NCBI RefSeq assembly: GCF_003259905.1
Contig: NZ_QLMG01000006.1
Location: 62,001-126,000 of the forward strand
DNA: 64,000 nt
Reading direction: 5' to 3'
From: Salipiger aestuarii
GTDB taxonomy: Bacteria > Pseudomonadota > Alphaproteobacteria > Rhodobacterales > Rhodobacteraceae
In this document: positions 1 to 8,421 of the stretch, piece by piece
Layout: every line of letters begins with the position of its first letter
How positions within the stretch are numbered: position 1 is the stretch's first letter
Notes under the pieces: model-generated
The model's database searches: none
The model's input: only the letters and a program-made list of their open reading frames with translations
Told to the model about the DNA's origin: nothing
Program-made: the position numbers and the translations under genes

Positions 1-2
1 AC

Positions 3-515
3 CAGACCGATGGCCAGGTCGACGGGTTCATCTGCGCCGTCGGCTCGGGCGGCACGCTTGCGGGCGTCAGCATGGCGCTAGGCCCCAAGGGCGTCAAGAT
101 CGGGCTGGCCGATCCAGAAGGCGCGGGGCTTTACAAGATTTATACCGGACAGGAAAACCCCGGCGATTCCATCACAGAAGGTATCGGACAGGGGCGCATC
201 ACCGCCAACCTCGAAGGCTTCACCCCCGATTTCAACTATCGCATCCCCGACGCCGAGGCGCTGCCCGTCGTCTACGACCTGCTGGCGGACGAAGGCCTGT
301 GCATGGGGGGCTCGACCGGCGTGAATGTCGCGGGCGCGATACGCATGGCGCGAGAGATGGGACCGGGGCACACCATCGTCACCGTCCTGTGTGACTTCGG
401 CAACCGCTATCAGTCAAAGCTGTTCAACCCCGACTTTCTCAAGGGCAAGGGGCTGCCGGTGCCGCTCTGGCTGGATAGGGCGCCCGCTTCGATTCCGGGC
501 GTCTTCGAAGACTGA
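3..515 (+). CDS. cysK: Cysteine synthase (CysK-type PLP enzyme), 5'-truncated by window edge
   Basis: The reading frame is open from the first bases, so only the last 170 or so residues are present. The visible part starts inside the PLP-phosphate binding glycine-rich loop (GSGGTLAG) and keeps the C-terminal active-site segment GGSTGVNVAGA and the VTVLCDFGNRYQSKLFN tail typical of cysteine synthase A. Family role: O-acetylserine plus sulfide to cysteine, cytosolic. The stop lies 8 bases before the MscS-like gene, so the two may be cotranscribed. Cystathionine beta-synthase-like enzymes share this fold; the tail favours cysteine synthase, but the catalytic lysine is outside the window. Confidence 0.85.
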   Translation, partial: QTDGQVDGFICAVGSGGTLAGVSMALGPKGVKIGLADPEGAGLYKIYTGQENPGDSITEGIGQGRITANLEGFTPDFNYRIPDAEALPVVYDLLADEGLCMGGSTGVNVAGAIRMAREMGPGHTIVTVLCDFGNRYQSKLFNPDFLKGKGLPVPLWLDRAPASIPGVFED

Positions 516-523
516 TCCCCGCG

Positions 524-2971
524 ATGTCTCGCTGGTTTGCGACCCTTGCCCTGGCGCTGTGTCTGGCTTTTGGCGCGGTGGCGCTGCGCGCCCAGACCGG
601 CAGCCTGGATTACGACAGTTGGACCGGGCTTGCGTCGCGGGCCGAACAGGTTCTGGACCGGGCGCAGGCGTCTTCCGAGGCGCTGGAGACGCTGCGCGCC
701 GACATCGCGGGCTGGCGCGACACGTTTCTTCAGGCCGAAAGCACCAACGCGGCGCGCATCCAGACGCTGCAATCGCAGATTTCAGCGCTTGGCCCCCCCC
801 CGGCCGAGGGCGAGTCCGAAGCGCAGGACATCGCCACGCGGCGATCCGAACTGACCGCCGAACTTGAACGGATCGAGGCGCCGGTGCGCCGCGCCCAGGA
901 ATCCTATACCCAGGCTGACGGTCTGATCCGCGAGATCGACCAGATCGTGCGCGAGCGCCAGACCGAAGCCCTGCTCGAACTGGGGCCGTCTCCGATCAAC
1001 CCGTCGCTCTGGCCGGGGGCGTTTCGCGAATTGAGCGCGGCGTTGGGGTCGATCATGGCTGAAACGCGGTTCAACATCGCATCCGAGGTCAAGCAGCGCC
1101 GGGCACGGTCCAATCTGCCGATCATCGCGATGCTGCTGACGCTGGCGGCGCTGCTGGTGGTCCGTGGGCCGGTCTGGGTGCGCCGGCTTGTCGACCTGCT
1201 GCGCAGACGCACGCGGCGCGGCACCGGGATCTGGGGCTTTCTTGCGTCGCTCGCGGGGATCGTGCTGCCCGGCCTGGGGTTGATGGCGCTGACCGCCGCG
1301 CTACAGGCGACCGGGTTTGCGGGGCTTTCCGGGCAGCGCATTCTTCGGCTTGTGCCAATCTGGGGGCTGACCCTGCTTGTGGCGCGCTGGCTTGCGGATC
1401 AAAGCTTCAATCGTTCCGAAGACATCGCAACCCTGCCCCTGCGCCAGGCGCAGCGGCGCGAGGCGCGCTATTACGCCACGCTGTTGTCGATCCTGCTGGT
1501 GCTGCGCTCGGCCAACGAAACGCTGGATGACATCTTTTCGCTCGCTCCAACGACGCAGGTGGTCCTCGATTTCCCGATCCTACTGCTGTGCGCGCTGATG
1601 CTGTCACGGCTGGGGCATATCTTGACAACGCTGACGCCGGCGCGCGTCACCGAAGGCACCTTGCTTGAGGGATCGCATTTCCGACTGTCGCTGGCGCGTA
1701 TCCTGGGGCGCGGCGCCATCGCCATGGCGGTGATCGGTCCGGTGATGTCGAGCATCGGCTATTACGGCGTGGGCGAGGCGATGGTCTATCCCGCCGTGCG
1801 CACGCTGGCGATCCTGGCCATGGTGCTGGTGCTTCAGCGGTTCATCAACGACCTGTACGAATTCTCGACCGGCAAAAGCGCGCAGGGTGCCGACAGCCTG
1901 CTTCCGGTGCTGGCGGGGCTGGTGCTGCTGATCGCGGCGCTGCCGTTTCTGGCACTGGTCTGGGGCGCACGGGTCGCGGACATGACCGAACTGTGGGCGC
2001 GGTTCAAGGAAGGCTTCGTGTTTGGCGAGACGCGCATCTCGCCGGCGGATTTCCTGACCTTCGTGGTGGTCTTTGCCATCGGCTATGCCCTCACACGGCT
2101 GGTGCAGGGGGGGCTGCGCAGTTCGATCCTGCCCAAGACACGGATCGAACCGGGCGGGCAGACCGCCATCGTCTCGGGGCTGGGGTATGTCGGGATCTTC
2201 CTTGCGGGGCTGGTTGCGATCACGTCGGCGGGGCTCGACCTGTCGTCGCTGGCCATCGTGGCAGGGGCGTTGTCGGTCGGCATCGGCTTTGGTCTGCAAA
2301 ACATCGTGTCGAACTTCGTCTCCGGCATCATCCTGTTGATCGAACGACCGATTTCCGAAGGCGACTGGATCGAGACCGGCGGCACGCAGGGCATCGTCAA
2401 GTCGATCTCGGTGCGCTCGACCCGGATCGAGACCTTTGACCGCACGGACCTGATCGTACCCAATTCCGATTTCGTATCGGGCCGCGTGACCAACTACACA
2501 CGGGGCAACGTGATCGGTCGCGTGGTGGTGAATGTCGGGGTCGCCTATGGCACCGACACCCGCAAGGTCGAAGATGTGCTGCGCAGTATCGTACGTCGCC
2601 ACGACATGGTGTTGCTGAACCCCGAACCGATGATCACGTTCGAAGAGTTCGGCGCGGATTCGCTGAATTTCGTGATTCGGGCGGTGATCCGGGATGTCGG
2701 GCAGAAAATCGTGGTAACGTCGGATTTTCACCATGAAATCGCGCGACGTTTCGCCGAGGAAAACATTGAAATCCCGTTTGCGCAAAGGGATGTCTGGTTG
2801 CGCAACCCCGAAGCCCTGTACCCGGACAGGGCACCCGCGCCAAAGGATGCATCAGTGCAAACGCCCGCGCCAGACCAGGTGACGTGCGACGGGGATATGC
2901 CGGCGGGCCGCGATGGCGACGATGCGGGCGCAACCGACGGGGCTGTAGCCGATGGAGATGGCGGACGATGA
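524..2971 (+). CDS. DUF3772-type mechanosensitive ion channel (MscS family)
   Basis: An 815-residue protein with a predicted signal peptide (residues 1-23, ending near LRAQ), a periplasmic helical region with a DUF3772-like segment around 120-190, then about ten membrane segments from residue 200. The C-terminal MscS core begins near residue 570, with the pore-helix stretch VGIGFGLQNIVSNFVSGIIL followed by the beta domain (GDWIE...GIVKSISVRSTRIETFDR). MscS channels open on membrane tension and release solutes during osmotic downshock. The last ~45 residues are a polar, acidic low-complexity tail. Its stop overlaps the start of the alanyl-tRNA editing gene (ATGA), implying translational coupling. 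Large MscK-like size fits DUF3772 members. Confidence 0.9.
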   Translation: MSRWFATLALALCLAFGAVALRAQTGSLDYDSWTGLASRAEQVLDRAQASSEALETLRADIAGWRDTFLQAESTNAARIQTLQSQISALGPPPAEGESEAQDIATRRSELTAELERIEAPVRRAQESYTQADGLIREIDQIVRERQTEALLELGPSPINPSLWPGAFRELSAALGSIMAETRFNIASEVKQRRARSNLPIIAMLLTLAALLVVRGPVWVRRLVDLLRRRTRRGTGIWGFLASLAGIVLPGLGLMALTAALQATGFAGLSGQRILRLVPIWGLTLLVARWLADQSFNRSEDIATLPLRQAQRREARYYATLLSILLVLRSANETLDDIFSLAPTTQVVLDFPILLLCALMLSRLGHILTTLTPARVTEGTLLEGSHFRLSLARILGRGAIAMAVIGPVMSSIGYYGVGEAMVYPAVRTLAILAMVLVLQRFINDLYEFSTGKSAQGADSLLPVLAGLVLLIAALPFLALVWGARVADMTELWARFKEGFVFGETRISPADFLTFVVVFAIGYALTRLVQGGLRSSILPKTRIEPGGQTAIVSGLGYVGIFLAGLVAITSAGLDLSSLAIVAGALSVGIGFGLQNIVSNFVSGIILLIERPISEGDWIETGGTQGIVKSISVRSTRIETFDRTDLIVPNSDFVSGRVTNYTRGNVIGRVVVNVGVAYGTDTRKVEDVLRSIVRRHDMVLLNPEPMITFEEFGADSLNFVIRAVIRDVGQKIVVTSDFHHEIARRFAEENIEIPFAQRDVWLRNPEALYPDRAPAPKDASVQTPAPDQVTCDGDMPAGRDGDDAGATDGAVADGDGGR

Positions 2972-3684
2972 CAGAACTTCAGTACAACGACGATCCCTAC
3001 CTGCGCGATGCGCCCGCCGAGGTCGTGGCGCACACGCCCGAAGGCGGGATCGTTCTGGACCGGACGATTTTCTACGCCAAGGGCGGCGGTCAGCCGGGTG
3101 ACAGCGGGCGGCTTGTCTGGCCGGGCGGGGCGGTGGTCATCGCCACGGCGGTCAAGACCGAGGATGGCGCGATTGCGCTGGTGCCTGCCGAACCCGTGGC
3201 GCTGCCGCCGGTCGGGCTGCGGGTCGAACAGCAGCTCGACTGGGACAGGCGGCACCGGCACATGCGCGTGCACACGGCGCTGCACCTGCTGTCGGTGGTG
3301 ATTCCGCTGCCGGTAACCGGGGGGTCGATATCGGCTGGCACGGGGCGGCTTGATTTCGCGATGCCCGAGCCTCCGGGCGACAAGGCCGCGCTGGAACGGG
3401 CGCTGAACGACATGGTGGACCGGGATCTGGTGGTCAGCAGCGACTGGGTCGACGAGGCGGTGCTGGACGCCAATCCGGGGCTGGTAAAGACGATGACCGT
3501 GCAGCCGCCGCGCGGGCAGGGCCGGGTGCGCCTTGTGCGGATCGGGGCGGGGCGCGATCAGGTCGACCTCCAACCCTGCGGGGGCACACATGTGGCGCGC
3601 ACCGGCGAGATCGGGCGGATTCGCATCGGCAAGATCGAGAACAAGGGCAAGCAGAACCGGCGGGTGAACATTGCGCTGGACTGA
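2968..3684 (+). CDS. Alanyl-tRNA editing protein (AlaX family)
   Basis: 238 residues. The ATG at 2968 overlaps the upstream stop and gives the normal AlaX start; the longer upstream reading frame is rejected as low-complexity Arg-rich. The zinc site of the trans-editing domain is visible: HMRVHTALH (His98, His102, His106) and CGGTHV (Cys204, His208), followed by GEIGRIRIGKIENKGKQNRR, the hallmark of the AlaRS editing domain. The role is hydrolysis of Ser- or Gly-tRNA(Ala) in the cytosol, in trans to AlaRS. No anticodon or aminoacylation domain is present, so it is not a truncated alaS. Confidence 0.92.
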   Translation: MTELQYNDDPYLRDAPAEVVAHTPEGGIVLDRTIFYAKGGGQPGDSGRLVWPGGAVVIATAVKTEDGAIALVPAEPVALPPVGLRVEQQLDWDRRHRHMRVHTALHLLSVVIPLPVTGGSISAGTGRLDFAMPEPPGDKAALERALNDMVDRDLVVSSDWVDEAVLDANPGLVKTMTVQPPRGQGRVRLVRIGAGRDQVDLQPCGGTHVARTGEIGRIRIGKIENKGKQNRRVNIALD

Positions 3685-3708
3685 GCGCGTTTCGCGCAGG
3701 TTCCGGGC

Positions 3709-4620
3709 CTAGGGGCGCGCGGCCCTTCGCCTTCCGCTGTTTCTGGAATGGGTCCGACCGGAAGAAACCAGCGGTGCCGCGATGTAGGCGGCAAGGCTGA
3801 CGACAACGATAGCGCCGCCCGCCAGCATCCGGCTGGAGGGCGTCTCGTCCAGGATGATCCAGACCCAGAGCGGGCCCAGAACGGTTTCCAGCAACATGAC
3901 AAGGCTGACATTTGCGGCATGGGTCAGTCGCGAGGCGGTCGAGAGGGCAAAAAAGGACGCGGGCAGGATCAGCACCCCGGTGGCGAGGATCGCCGGCACA
4001 TTGCCCTGCGTCATCGCGGCGGGTGTGGTGATAAGCAGGCCGACCAGCCCCGCCAGCAGCGCGCCGCTGCCAAGGCCGGGAAGCAGCGGCAGGCTCGGGC
4101 GGTGACGCAGGGTGACAAAGGTGGTCGCAAGGCACATGGCGACGCCCAGGCCACAGGCGGCGCCGATCAGGGCCGAGCCGTTTATCGCGTCGTCATGGCT
4201 GCCCGAGACGGCGAGGGCGATCCCCGTCACCACCGCCGCGATGGTGATCCAGGTCGCGCGGCTTGTCGGCTCGCCCAGCAGCACGCGGGACAGCAGGGCG
4301 GCGCAAACGGGCGTGCAGGCGACCGCAAGCAGCACCACGGCCACCGGCGCATGCGCTATTCCCAGCGGAAACAGCAGGGCATTGCAGAAATGGGCCAGCA
4401 CGAGCGTCGCTCCGGCCGGGCTGACAAGGCTGCGCAGGGTCGCGCGGTCGCGGGTGGCCAGCAACCAGGCGGCCCAGAAGACCAGCCCGGTGCACAGCCC
4501 GCGCCATCCGAGCATCTGAAGCCCGTCCATCCCGGACAGCCGCATCAGCAGCGCATCCGGTGTCAGCACCAGAGTGCCCGATGCGGCCAGAAGGATGCCC
4601 TTGGGCGAGGTGTCTTGCAT
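3709..4620 (-). CDS. EamA/DMT-superfamily membrane transporter
   Basis: 303 residues with ten predicted hydrophobic segments arranged as two five-helix EamA repeats, the standard drug/metabolite transporter architecture. The second repeat contains ETVLGPLWVWIILDETPSSRMLAGGAIV, matching the conserved E-P helix region of the family. It converges on the alanyl-tRNA editing gene with only 24 bases between stops. The C-terminus is a short basic, Arg-rich cytosolic tail. The substrate cannot be read from sequence; family members export amino acids, nucleosides or other small metabolites. A second, unrelated-in-sequence EamA gene lies about 0.9 kb away on the other strand. Confidence 0.85.
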   Translation of the reverse strand: MQDTSPKGILLAASGTLVLTPDALLMRLSGMDGLQMLGWRGLCTGLVFWAAWLLATRDRATLRSLVSPAGATLVLAHFCNALLFPLGIAHAPVAVVLLAVACTPVCAALLSRVLLGEPTSRATWITIAAVVTGIALAVSGSHDDAINGSALIGAACGLGVAMCLATTFVTLRHRPSLPLLPGLGSGALLAGLVGLLITTPAAMTQGNVPAILATGVLILPASFFALSTASRLTHAANVSLVMLLETVLGPLWVWIILDETPSSRMLAGGAIVVVSLAAYIAAPLVSSGRTHSRNSGRRRAARP

Positions 4621-4660
4621 GGGGCATCCAATGGCGGCGGGCGGGTCGCCGCAGCCTGAC

Positions 4661-5425
4661 CTAGCGATAGAGCGGCTGCAAGCCCATCTGCATGTGGATC
4701 TGGTTCACCATGGTTTCGGGCAGGGCCATCGCCTTGCCGAGCCGGTCGAGAAACTCGGCCTCTTCCCCGGTATCGACGGTGATCGTGAGCAGGGCCGCGC
4801 CATAGACCTGCGGGCGCTGCGGCTCGGGCGTGTCGCGCGCCAGGGCCTCGGGATCGAGGGGGGCGGCTAGCAATTCCTGAACGGCGGCGCGGTCTTCGGC
4901 GGTGGCGTTTTCGCCGACGGTGTCGACGATCCGGGTCTTTTCGGCGTCGTCGATATGACCGTCGGCCTTGGCGGCCTGGATCATCGCGCGCAGCATCAGC
5001 CGGGCGGTGTTTTCGGTTTCCGGGGTGGTTGCGGCGTCATTGGTCTGGTCGATCATCGCACCGATGCCGTTGCCCCCCATGGTTGCGGCGCCCCCAGCCA
5101 GAGCCACCAGCCCGGCGATGCCGCCCTGAAGGCCACCCTGGCCGGCGCCCTGATCGCCGCCCTGCCCAAAGAGCGCCCCAAGGCCGCCTTGCTGCATTTT
5201 GGCCATCATGTCCTGCAACGGGTTGGCGCCGGGGGGGGAACCGGGCAGTGCGCCGCTCATGGCGCTGGCAGCCTGCGCCTGCTGGGCGGCACCGGGCTCG
5301 GACGCGCGAAGCTGCGCCCCCCCGCCAAGCAGACCCGCAAGGCCCTGTCCCTTTGACAGCTTGTCCATACCGCGCGCCGCGGCATAGCCGAGCGCGAGTT
5401 TGGTCATGGTTTTCATCAGGCTCAT
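4661..5425 (-). CDS. TerB-like / DUF533 family protein
   Basis: 254 residues from the ATG at 5425, which follows a clean GGAGG ribosome binding site; the 11-residue longer form is rejected. The N-terminal ~130 residues are Gly/Ala/Gln-rich low complexity (LLGGGAQL..., GQGGDQGAGQGGLQGGIAG) with a possible hydrophobic stretch near LVALAGGAATMGG. The C-terminal half (from about residue 140) is an alpha-helical TerB/DUF533 domain containing MIQAAKADGHIDDAEKTRI, an acidic motif shared with tellurite-resistance TerB proteins. The function of DUF533 proteins is not established; some are inner-membrane associated. It is divergent from the following EamA gene, with about 120 bases of shared promoter space. 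Confidence 0.8.
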   Translation of the reverse strand: MSLMKTMTKLALGYAAARGMDKLSKGQGLAGLLGGGAQLRASEPGAAQQAQAASAMSGALPGSPPGANPLQDMMAKMQQGGLGALFGQGGDQGAGQGGLQGGIAGLVALAGGAATMGGNGIGAMIDQTNDAATTPETENTARLMLRAMIQAAKADGHIDDAEKTRIVDTVGENATAEDRAAVQELLAAPLDPEALARDTPEPQRPQVYGAALLTITVDTGEEAEFLDRLGKAMALPETMVNQIHMQMGLQPLYR

Positions 5426-5546
5426 GGGGTCCTCCGGCGTTGTTGTCGCGCCCAGCATGGCAGAGCTTGCCCCGCCTTGGAAGCGCCAAGCCTTGACGCA
5501 CCGGTCACACCGTGGTCAACCGGCGCGCATGGTCGTTCGTAGGCAA

Positions 5547-6410
5547 ATGGATATGGCGGGTGCGGGGGGGCTGATTGCCTTTGCGCTGCTGCAGGCTTTC
5601 AATCAGGTGGTCGTCAAGGTCACCAACGACGGCATCTCGCCGGTTTTCGCCGCCGGCTTGCGCTCGGTGCTGGCGATGATCGTCGTGCTGGGCTGGGTCG
5701 TACTGTTCCGCCGCAAGGCTCTGCACGGCGCGGCGCAAAGCGTGGGGCCGGGGTTGTTGCTGGGCGGGCTGTTCGCGATGGAATTCGTGTTGCTGTTCGT
5801 CTCGCTGGATCTGACGAGCGTCTCGCGCGCGTCGGTGGTGTTCTACACGATGCCGGTGTGGCTGGCGCTCGGGGCGCATCTGTGGTTGCCACAGGAGCGC
5901 CTGACGCGGGCGCGGGCCTGCGGGCTGGGACTGGCGCTGGCGGGGGTGATCTGGGCCCTGGCCGACCCGCACAGCAGGAACGCGGGCGACTGGCGGGGCG
6001 ATGCGCTGGCGCTTGGCGCCTCGCTGTCATGGGCCGGGATCGCATTGAGCCTGCGCCTGACCCGCGCATCGGATCTGTCTGCCGAGGCGCAGTTGCTGTG
6101 GCAGCTGGTGGTCTCGGCGCTGGTGCTGCCGCTTGTGGGGCCGTTGCTCGGCCCGGTGCTGCGGGCGCCGTCCGCGATGCACTGGGCCGGGTTGGCGTTT
6201 CAGGGGATTGTCGTGGTGGGTCTTGGCTTTACGCTTTGGCTGATGTTGCTGAAACGGTACCGCGCGTCGGACGTGGCATCGTTCAGCTTTTTGTCGCCGG
6301 TTCTTGCGGTGGCGATGGGCTGGGCGTTTCTTGACGAGCCGGTAGGGTTGTCGTTCGTCGGCGCGCTGGTCCTCGTGGCGGCGGGGATCGGGCTTATCAA
6401 CCGCGGTTAG
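5547..6410 (+). CDS. EamA/DMT-superfamily membrane transporter
   Basis: About 287 residues with ten hydrophobic segments in two EamA repeats. The second ends in FLSPVLAVAMGWAFLDEPVGLSFVGALVLVAAGIGL, the usual last-two-helix signature. The open frame extends upstream to 5400, but that part overlaps the divergent TerB-like gene and is not hydrophobic. I chose the ATG at 5547 because the first membrane helix begins a few residues later; 5529 is an alternative start and neither has a strong ribosome binding site. The likely role is efflux or uptake of a small metabolite across the inner membrane; the substrate is unknown. It converges on selO, with 9 bases between stop codons. Confidence 0.82.
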   Translation: MDMAGAGGLIAFALLQAFNQVVVKVTNDGISPVFAAGLRSVLAMIVVLGWVVLFRRKALHGAAQSVGPGLLLGGLFAMEFVLLFVSLDLTSVSRASVVFYTMPVWLALGAHLWLPQERLTRARACGLGLALAGVIWALADPHSRNAGDWRGDALALGASLSWAGIALSLRLTRASDLSAEAQLLWQLVVSALVLPLVGPLLGPVLRAPSAMHWAGLAFQGIVVVGLGFTLWLMLLKRYRASDVASFSFLSPVLAVAMGWAFLDEPVGLSFVGALVLVAAGIGLINRG

Positions 6411-6419
6411 GCGGCCGTG

Positions 6420-7841
6420 TCATGTGCCGCAATAGGTCGCGGGAACGATTTCCTCCGGCAAGGGCGGTTGGGTCAGTGCCTCGGCGTCGGGATGATCGTC
6501 ATAGGGGCGGGCGAGCACCGTGTTCAGGTGATGAAAGGCGCGGTCGTCGCCGTGCGTGGCGGCCACGATCATCTGTTCGATGCGGTGGTTGCGCGGGATC
6601 ACGGCGGGGTTGCTGCGACGCATCAGGCCTTCGGGGTCGGGTTCGCTCTCCAGCCGCTGCCGCCAGCCGGTTTCCCAGGCGTCGAACGCTGCGGGATCGC
6701 TGAACTGGTCGCGCGCGCCGTCTGTCAGAAGCGCACGGAAGGCGTTGGTGAAATCCGCCTGCCCGGATTGCATCAGCTTGAGAAAGGCGCCGATCAGCGG
6801 AGCGTCTTCCTTGCGGGGGGCGGCGATGCCCAGCTTTGCCGCAAAGCGCGACATCCAGTGCCGGCTGAGCGTGTCGGCCATGCCATGCACGATCCTGGTA
6901 AAGCTTTGCACGGCCGCATCCTGATCCGGCATCAACGGGATCAGCGCGCTGGCAAGCTGGGCCATGTTCCACACGATGATTTCCGCCTGCGCGGCGTAGG
7001 CATAGCGCCCGTTGCGGTCGATCGAGCTGAACACCTGCTGGGGGGCGTAGGCATCCATAAAGGCGCAGGGGCCGTAGTCGATGGTCTCGCCGGACAGGGT
7101 GCAGTTGTCGGTGTTCATCACGCCGTGAATGAAACCAAGGCTCATCCAGTGGGCGACCAGCGCCGCCTGACGGTCGCAGACCTGTTGCAGCAGAGCCTGC
7201 GGATCGCTGGCGTCGGGGTAGTGGCGGGACACGGTGTGGTCGAACAACTGCCGCAGCTCGGGGATCATGTCCCGCGAGGCGAAAAATTCGAAATGGCCGA
7301 CGCGGATATGGCTGGCGGCGACGCGGGTCAGGATGGCGCCGGGCACGGGGCCGGTTTCGCGCAGGATCATGTCGCCGGTGCGTACGGCGGCCAGCGCGCG
7401 GGTGGTGGGCACGCCAAGCGCGTGCATCGCTTCGGAAATCACATATTCGCGCAGCACCGGCCCCAGCCAGGCGCGCCCGTCGCCGCGGCGCGAATAGGGC
7501 GTGCGGCCCGATCCCTTGAGCTGGATGTCGCGCCTGGTGCCCTGGGTGTCGATGACCTCGCCCAGCAGATGCGCGCGCCCGTCGCCAAGCTGGGGGGCGA
7601 AGCCTCCGAACTGGTGGCCGGCGTAGATCTGCGACAGCGGGTCGGCGCCGTCGGGCATCACATTGCCGGCAAAGATCGCCGCAAGGCGCGGATCGTCGGT
7701 GCCGGTGATGCCCAGCTCGGCGCCAAGGCCGGCGTTGTAGGCGACCAAAGTCGGCGCGCTTACGCTTTGCGGTTTCAGCCGGGTGTGAAAGCTCGCGGGC
7801 AGGCGGGCGTAGCTGTTGTCGAAGGGGATGTGCAGGGTCAT
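6420..7841 (-). CDS. selO: Protein adenylyltransferase SelO (YdiU family)
   Basis: 473 residues, full length for the family. SelO is a pseudokinase-fold enzyme that transfers AMP from ATP to Ser/Thr/Tyr of target proteins and is linked to redox stress. Visible motifs: GHQFGGFAPQLGDGRA, the nucleotide-binding LKGSGRTPYSRRGDGRA, and the catalytic HGVMNTDN (residues 239-246) with a metal-binding Asp near 255 in IDYGPCAFMD. The C-terminus is TYCGT; many homologues carry Cys (or Sec in eukaryotes) at this place, proposed to regulate the enzyme. The preceding intergenic space holds an extragenic hairpin repeat. Confidence 0.93.
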   Translation of the reverse strand: MTLHIPFDNSYARLPASFHTRLKPQSVSAPTLVAYNAGLGAELGITGTDDPRLAAIFAGNVMPDGADPLSQIYAGHQFGGFAPQLGDGRAHLLGEVIDTQGTRRDIQLKGSGRTPYSRRGDGRAWLGPVLREYVISEAMHALGVPTTRALAAVRTGDMILRETGPVPGAILTRVAASHIRVGHFEFFASRDMIPELRQLFDHTVSRHYPDASDPQALLQQVCDRQAALVAHWMSLGFIHGVMNTDNCTLSGETIDYGPCAFMDAYAPQQVFSSIDRNGRYAYAAQAEIIVWNMAQLASALIPLMPDQDAAVQSFTRIVHGMADTLSRHWMSRFAAKLGIAAPRKEDAPLIGAFLKLMQSGQADFTNAFRALLTDGARDQFSDPAAFDAWETGWRQRLESEPDPEGLMRRSNPAVIPRNHRIEQMIVAATHGDDRAFHHLNTVLARPYDDHPDAEALTQPPLPEEIVPATYCGT

Positions 7842-7904
7842 GAGGGCAATCTAGGGGGTTTTGCCGGTATTGAAAGACCCGTCGGCGCGCGGGTGGCGCG
7901 GACG

Positions 7905-7970
7905 GGACCGAGGGGGCTGCCTGCCCCCTCGGGCTCCCCGGGGAGTTTAAGGGCAAGATGAAGGGGGGCG
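7905..7970. repeat. REP-like extragenic hairpin element
   Basis: A 9-bp perfect stem (7909-7917 with 7923-7931, arms CGAGGGGGC / GCCCCCTCG, 5-base loop) is followed by a second short GC inverted repeat (CTCCCCGGGGAG) and then an A/G-rich stretch GGGCAAGATGAAGGGGG. From memory, elements of this layout are scattered between genes in Rhodobacteraceae genomes. Here it lies just downstream of the GNAT gene on the minus strand and may act as its terminator. The repeated nature cannot be shown from one copy in this window. Confidence 0.55.
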
Positions 7971-7974
7971 GGCG

Positions 7975-8421
7975 TCAGAGTTCGCGGCTCATGAGGGCGT
8001 AGCCTTCGCGCATCTTGAAACGGTTGCGGCGGTAAAATTGCTGGGCCCGCTCGTCGCTGCGGTCGACTTCGAGGTGCAGGGCGCGCACGCCTGCGTCGCG
8101 CAGCCCGACGCTGAGCTGATGCAGCGCGTCCCCGCCCATGCCGCGGCGGCGGACTGCGGGGCGGATGTAGATTTCATCGACCACGGCGTCGAGGCCGCCG
8201 TATTCCAGGCTCCACCCGAAGCTGACCATGACGTAACCCACAGGCGCCTTGCGTGGGCCGACCAGCCACAATGCGCCATGCGGCATACCGTCGAGAATAG
8301 GGGCGAGCGCCTGTTCCACATGAACGGCATCGCTGCCGTGGCCGATTTCGCTGTGGAAGGCGAGGACCATGGCGGTCAGCTTGGACAGGTCCGACGGGTC
8401 GGCGAGGTGAAGCGATTTCAC
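7975..8421 (-). CDS. GNAT-family N-acetyltransferase
   Basis: 148 residues from a GTG start at 8421 that overlaps the stop of the nucleoside hydrolase (GTGA), so translation is probably coupled. The longer frame upstream lies inside the hydrolase gene and is not credible. The acetyl-CoA binding signature is visible as IYIRPAVRRRGMGGDALHQL (motif A, R-x-x-G-x-G/A), followed by LHLEVDRSDERAQQFYRRNRF (motif B). The acceptor is unknown; similar small GNATs acetylate amines, peptides or protein termini in the cytosol. Its place behind a nucleoside hydrolase suggests but does not prove a link to nucleoside metabolism. Confidence 0.85.
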   Translation of the reverse strand: MKSLHLADPSDLSKLTAMVLAFHSEIGHGSDAVHVEQALAPILDGMPHGALWLVGPRKAPVGYVMVSFGWSLEYGGLDAVVDEIYIRPAVRRRGMGGDALHQLSVGLRDAGVRALHLEVDRSDERAQQFYRRNRFKMREGYALMSREL

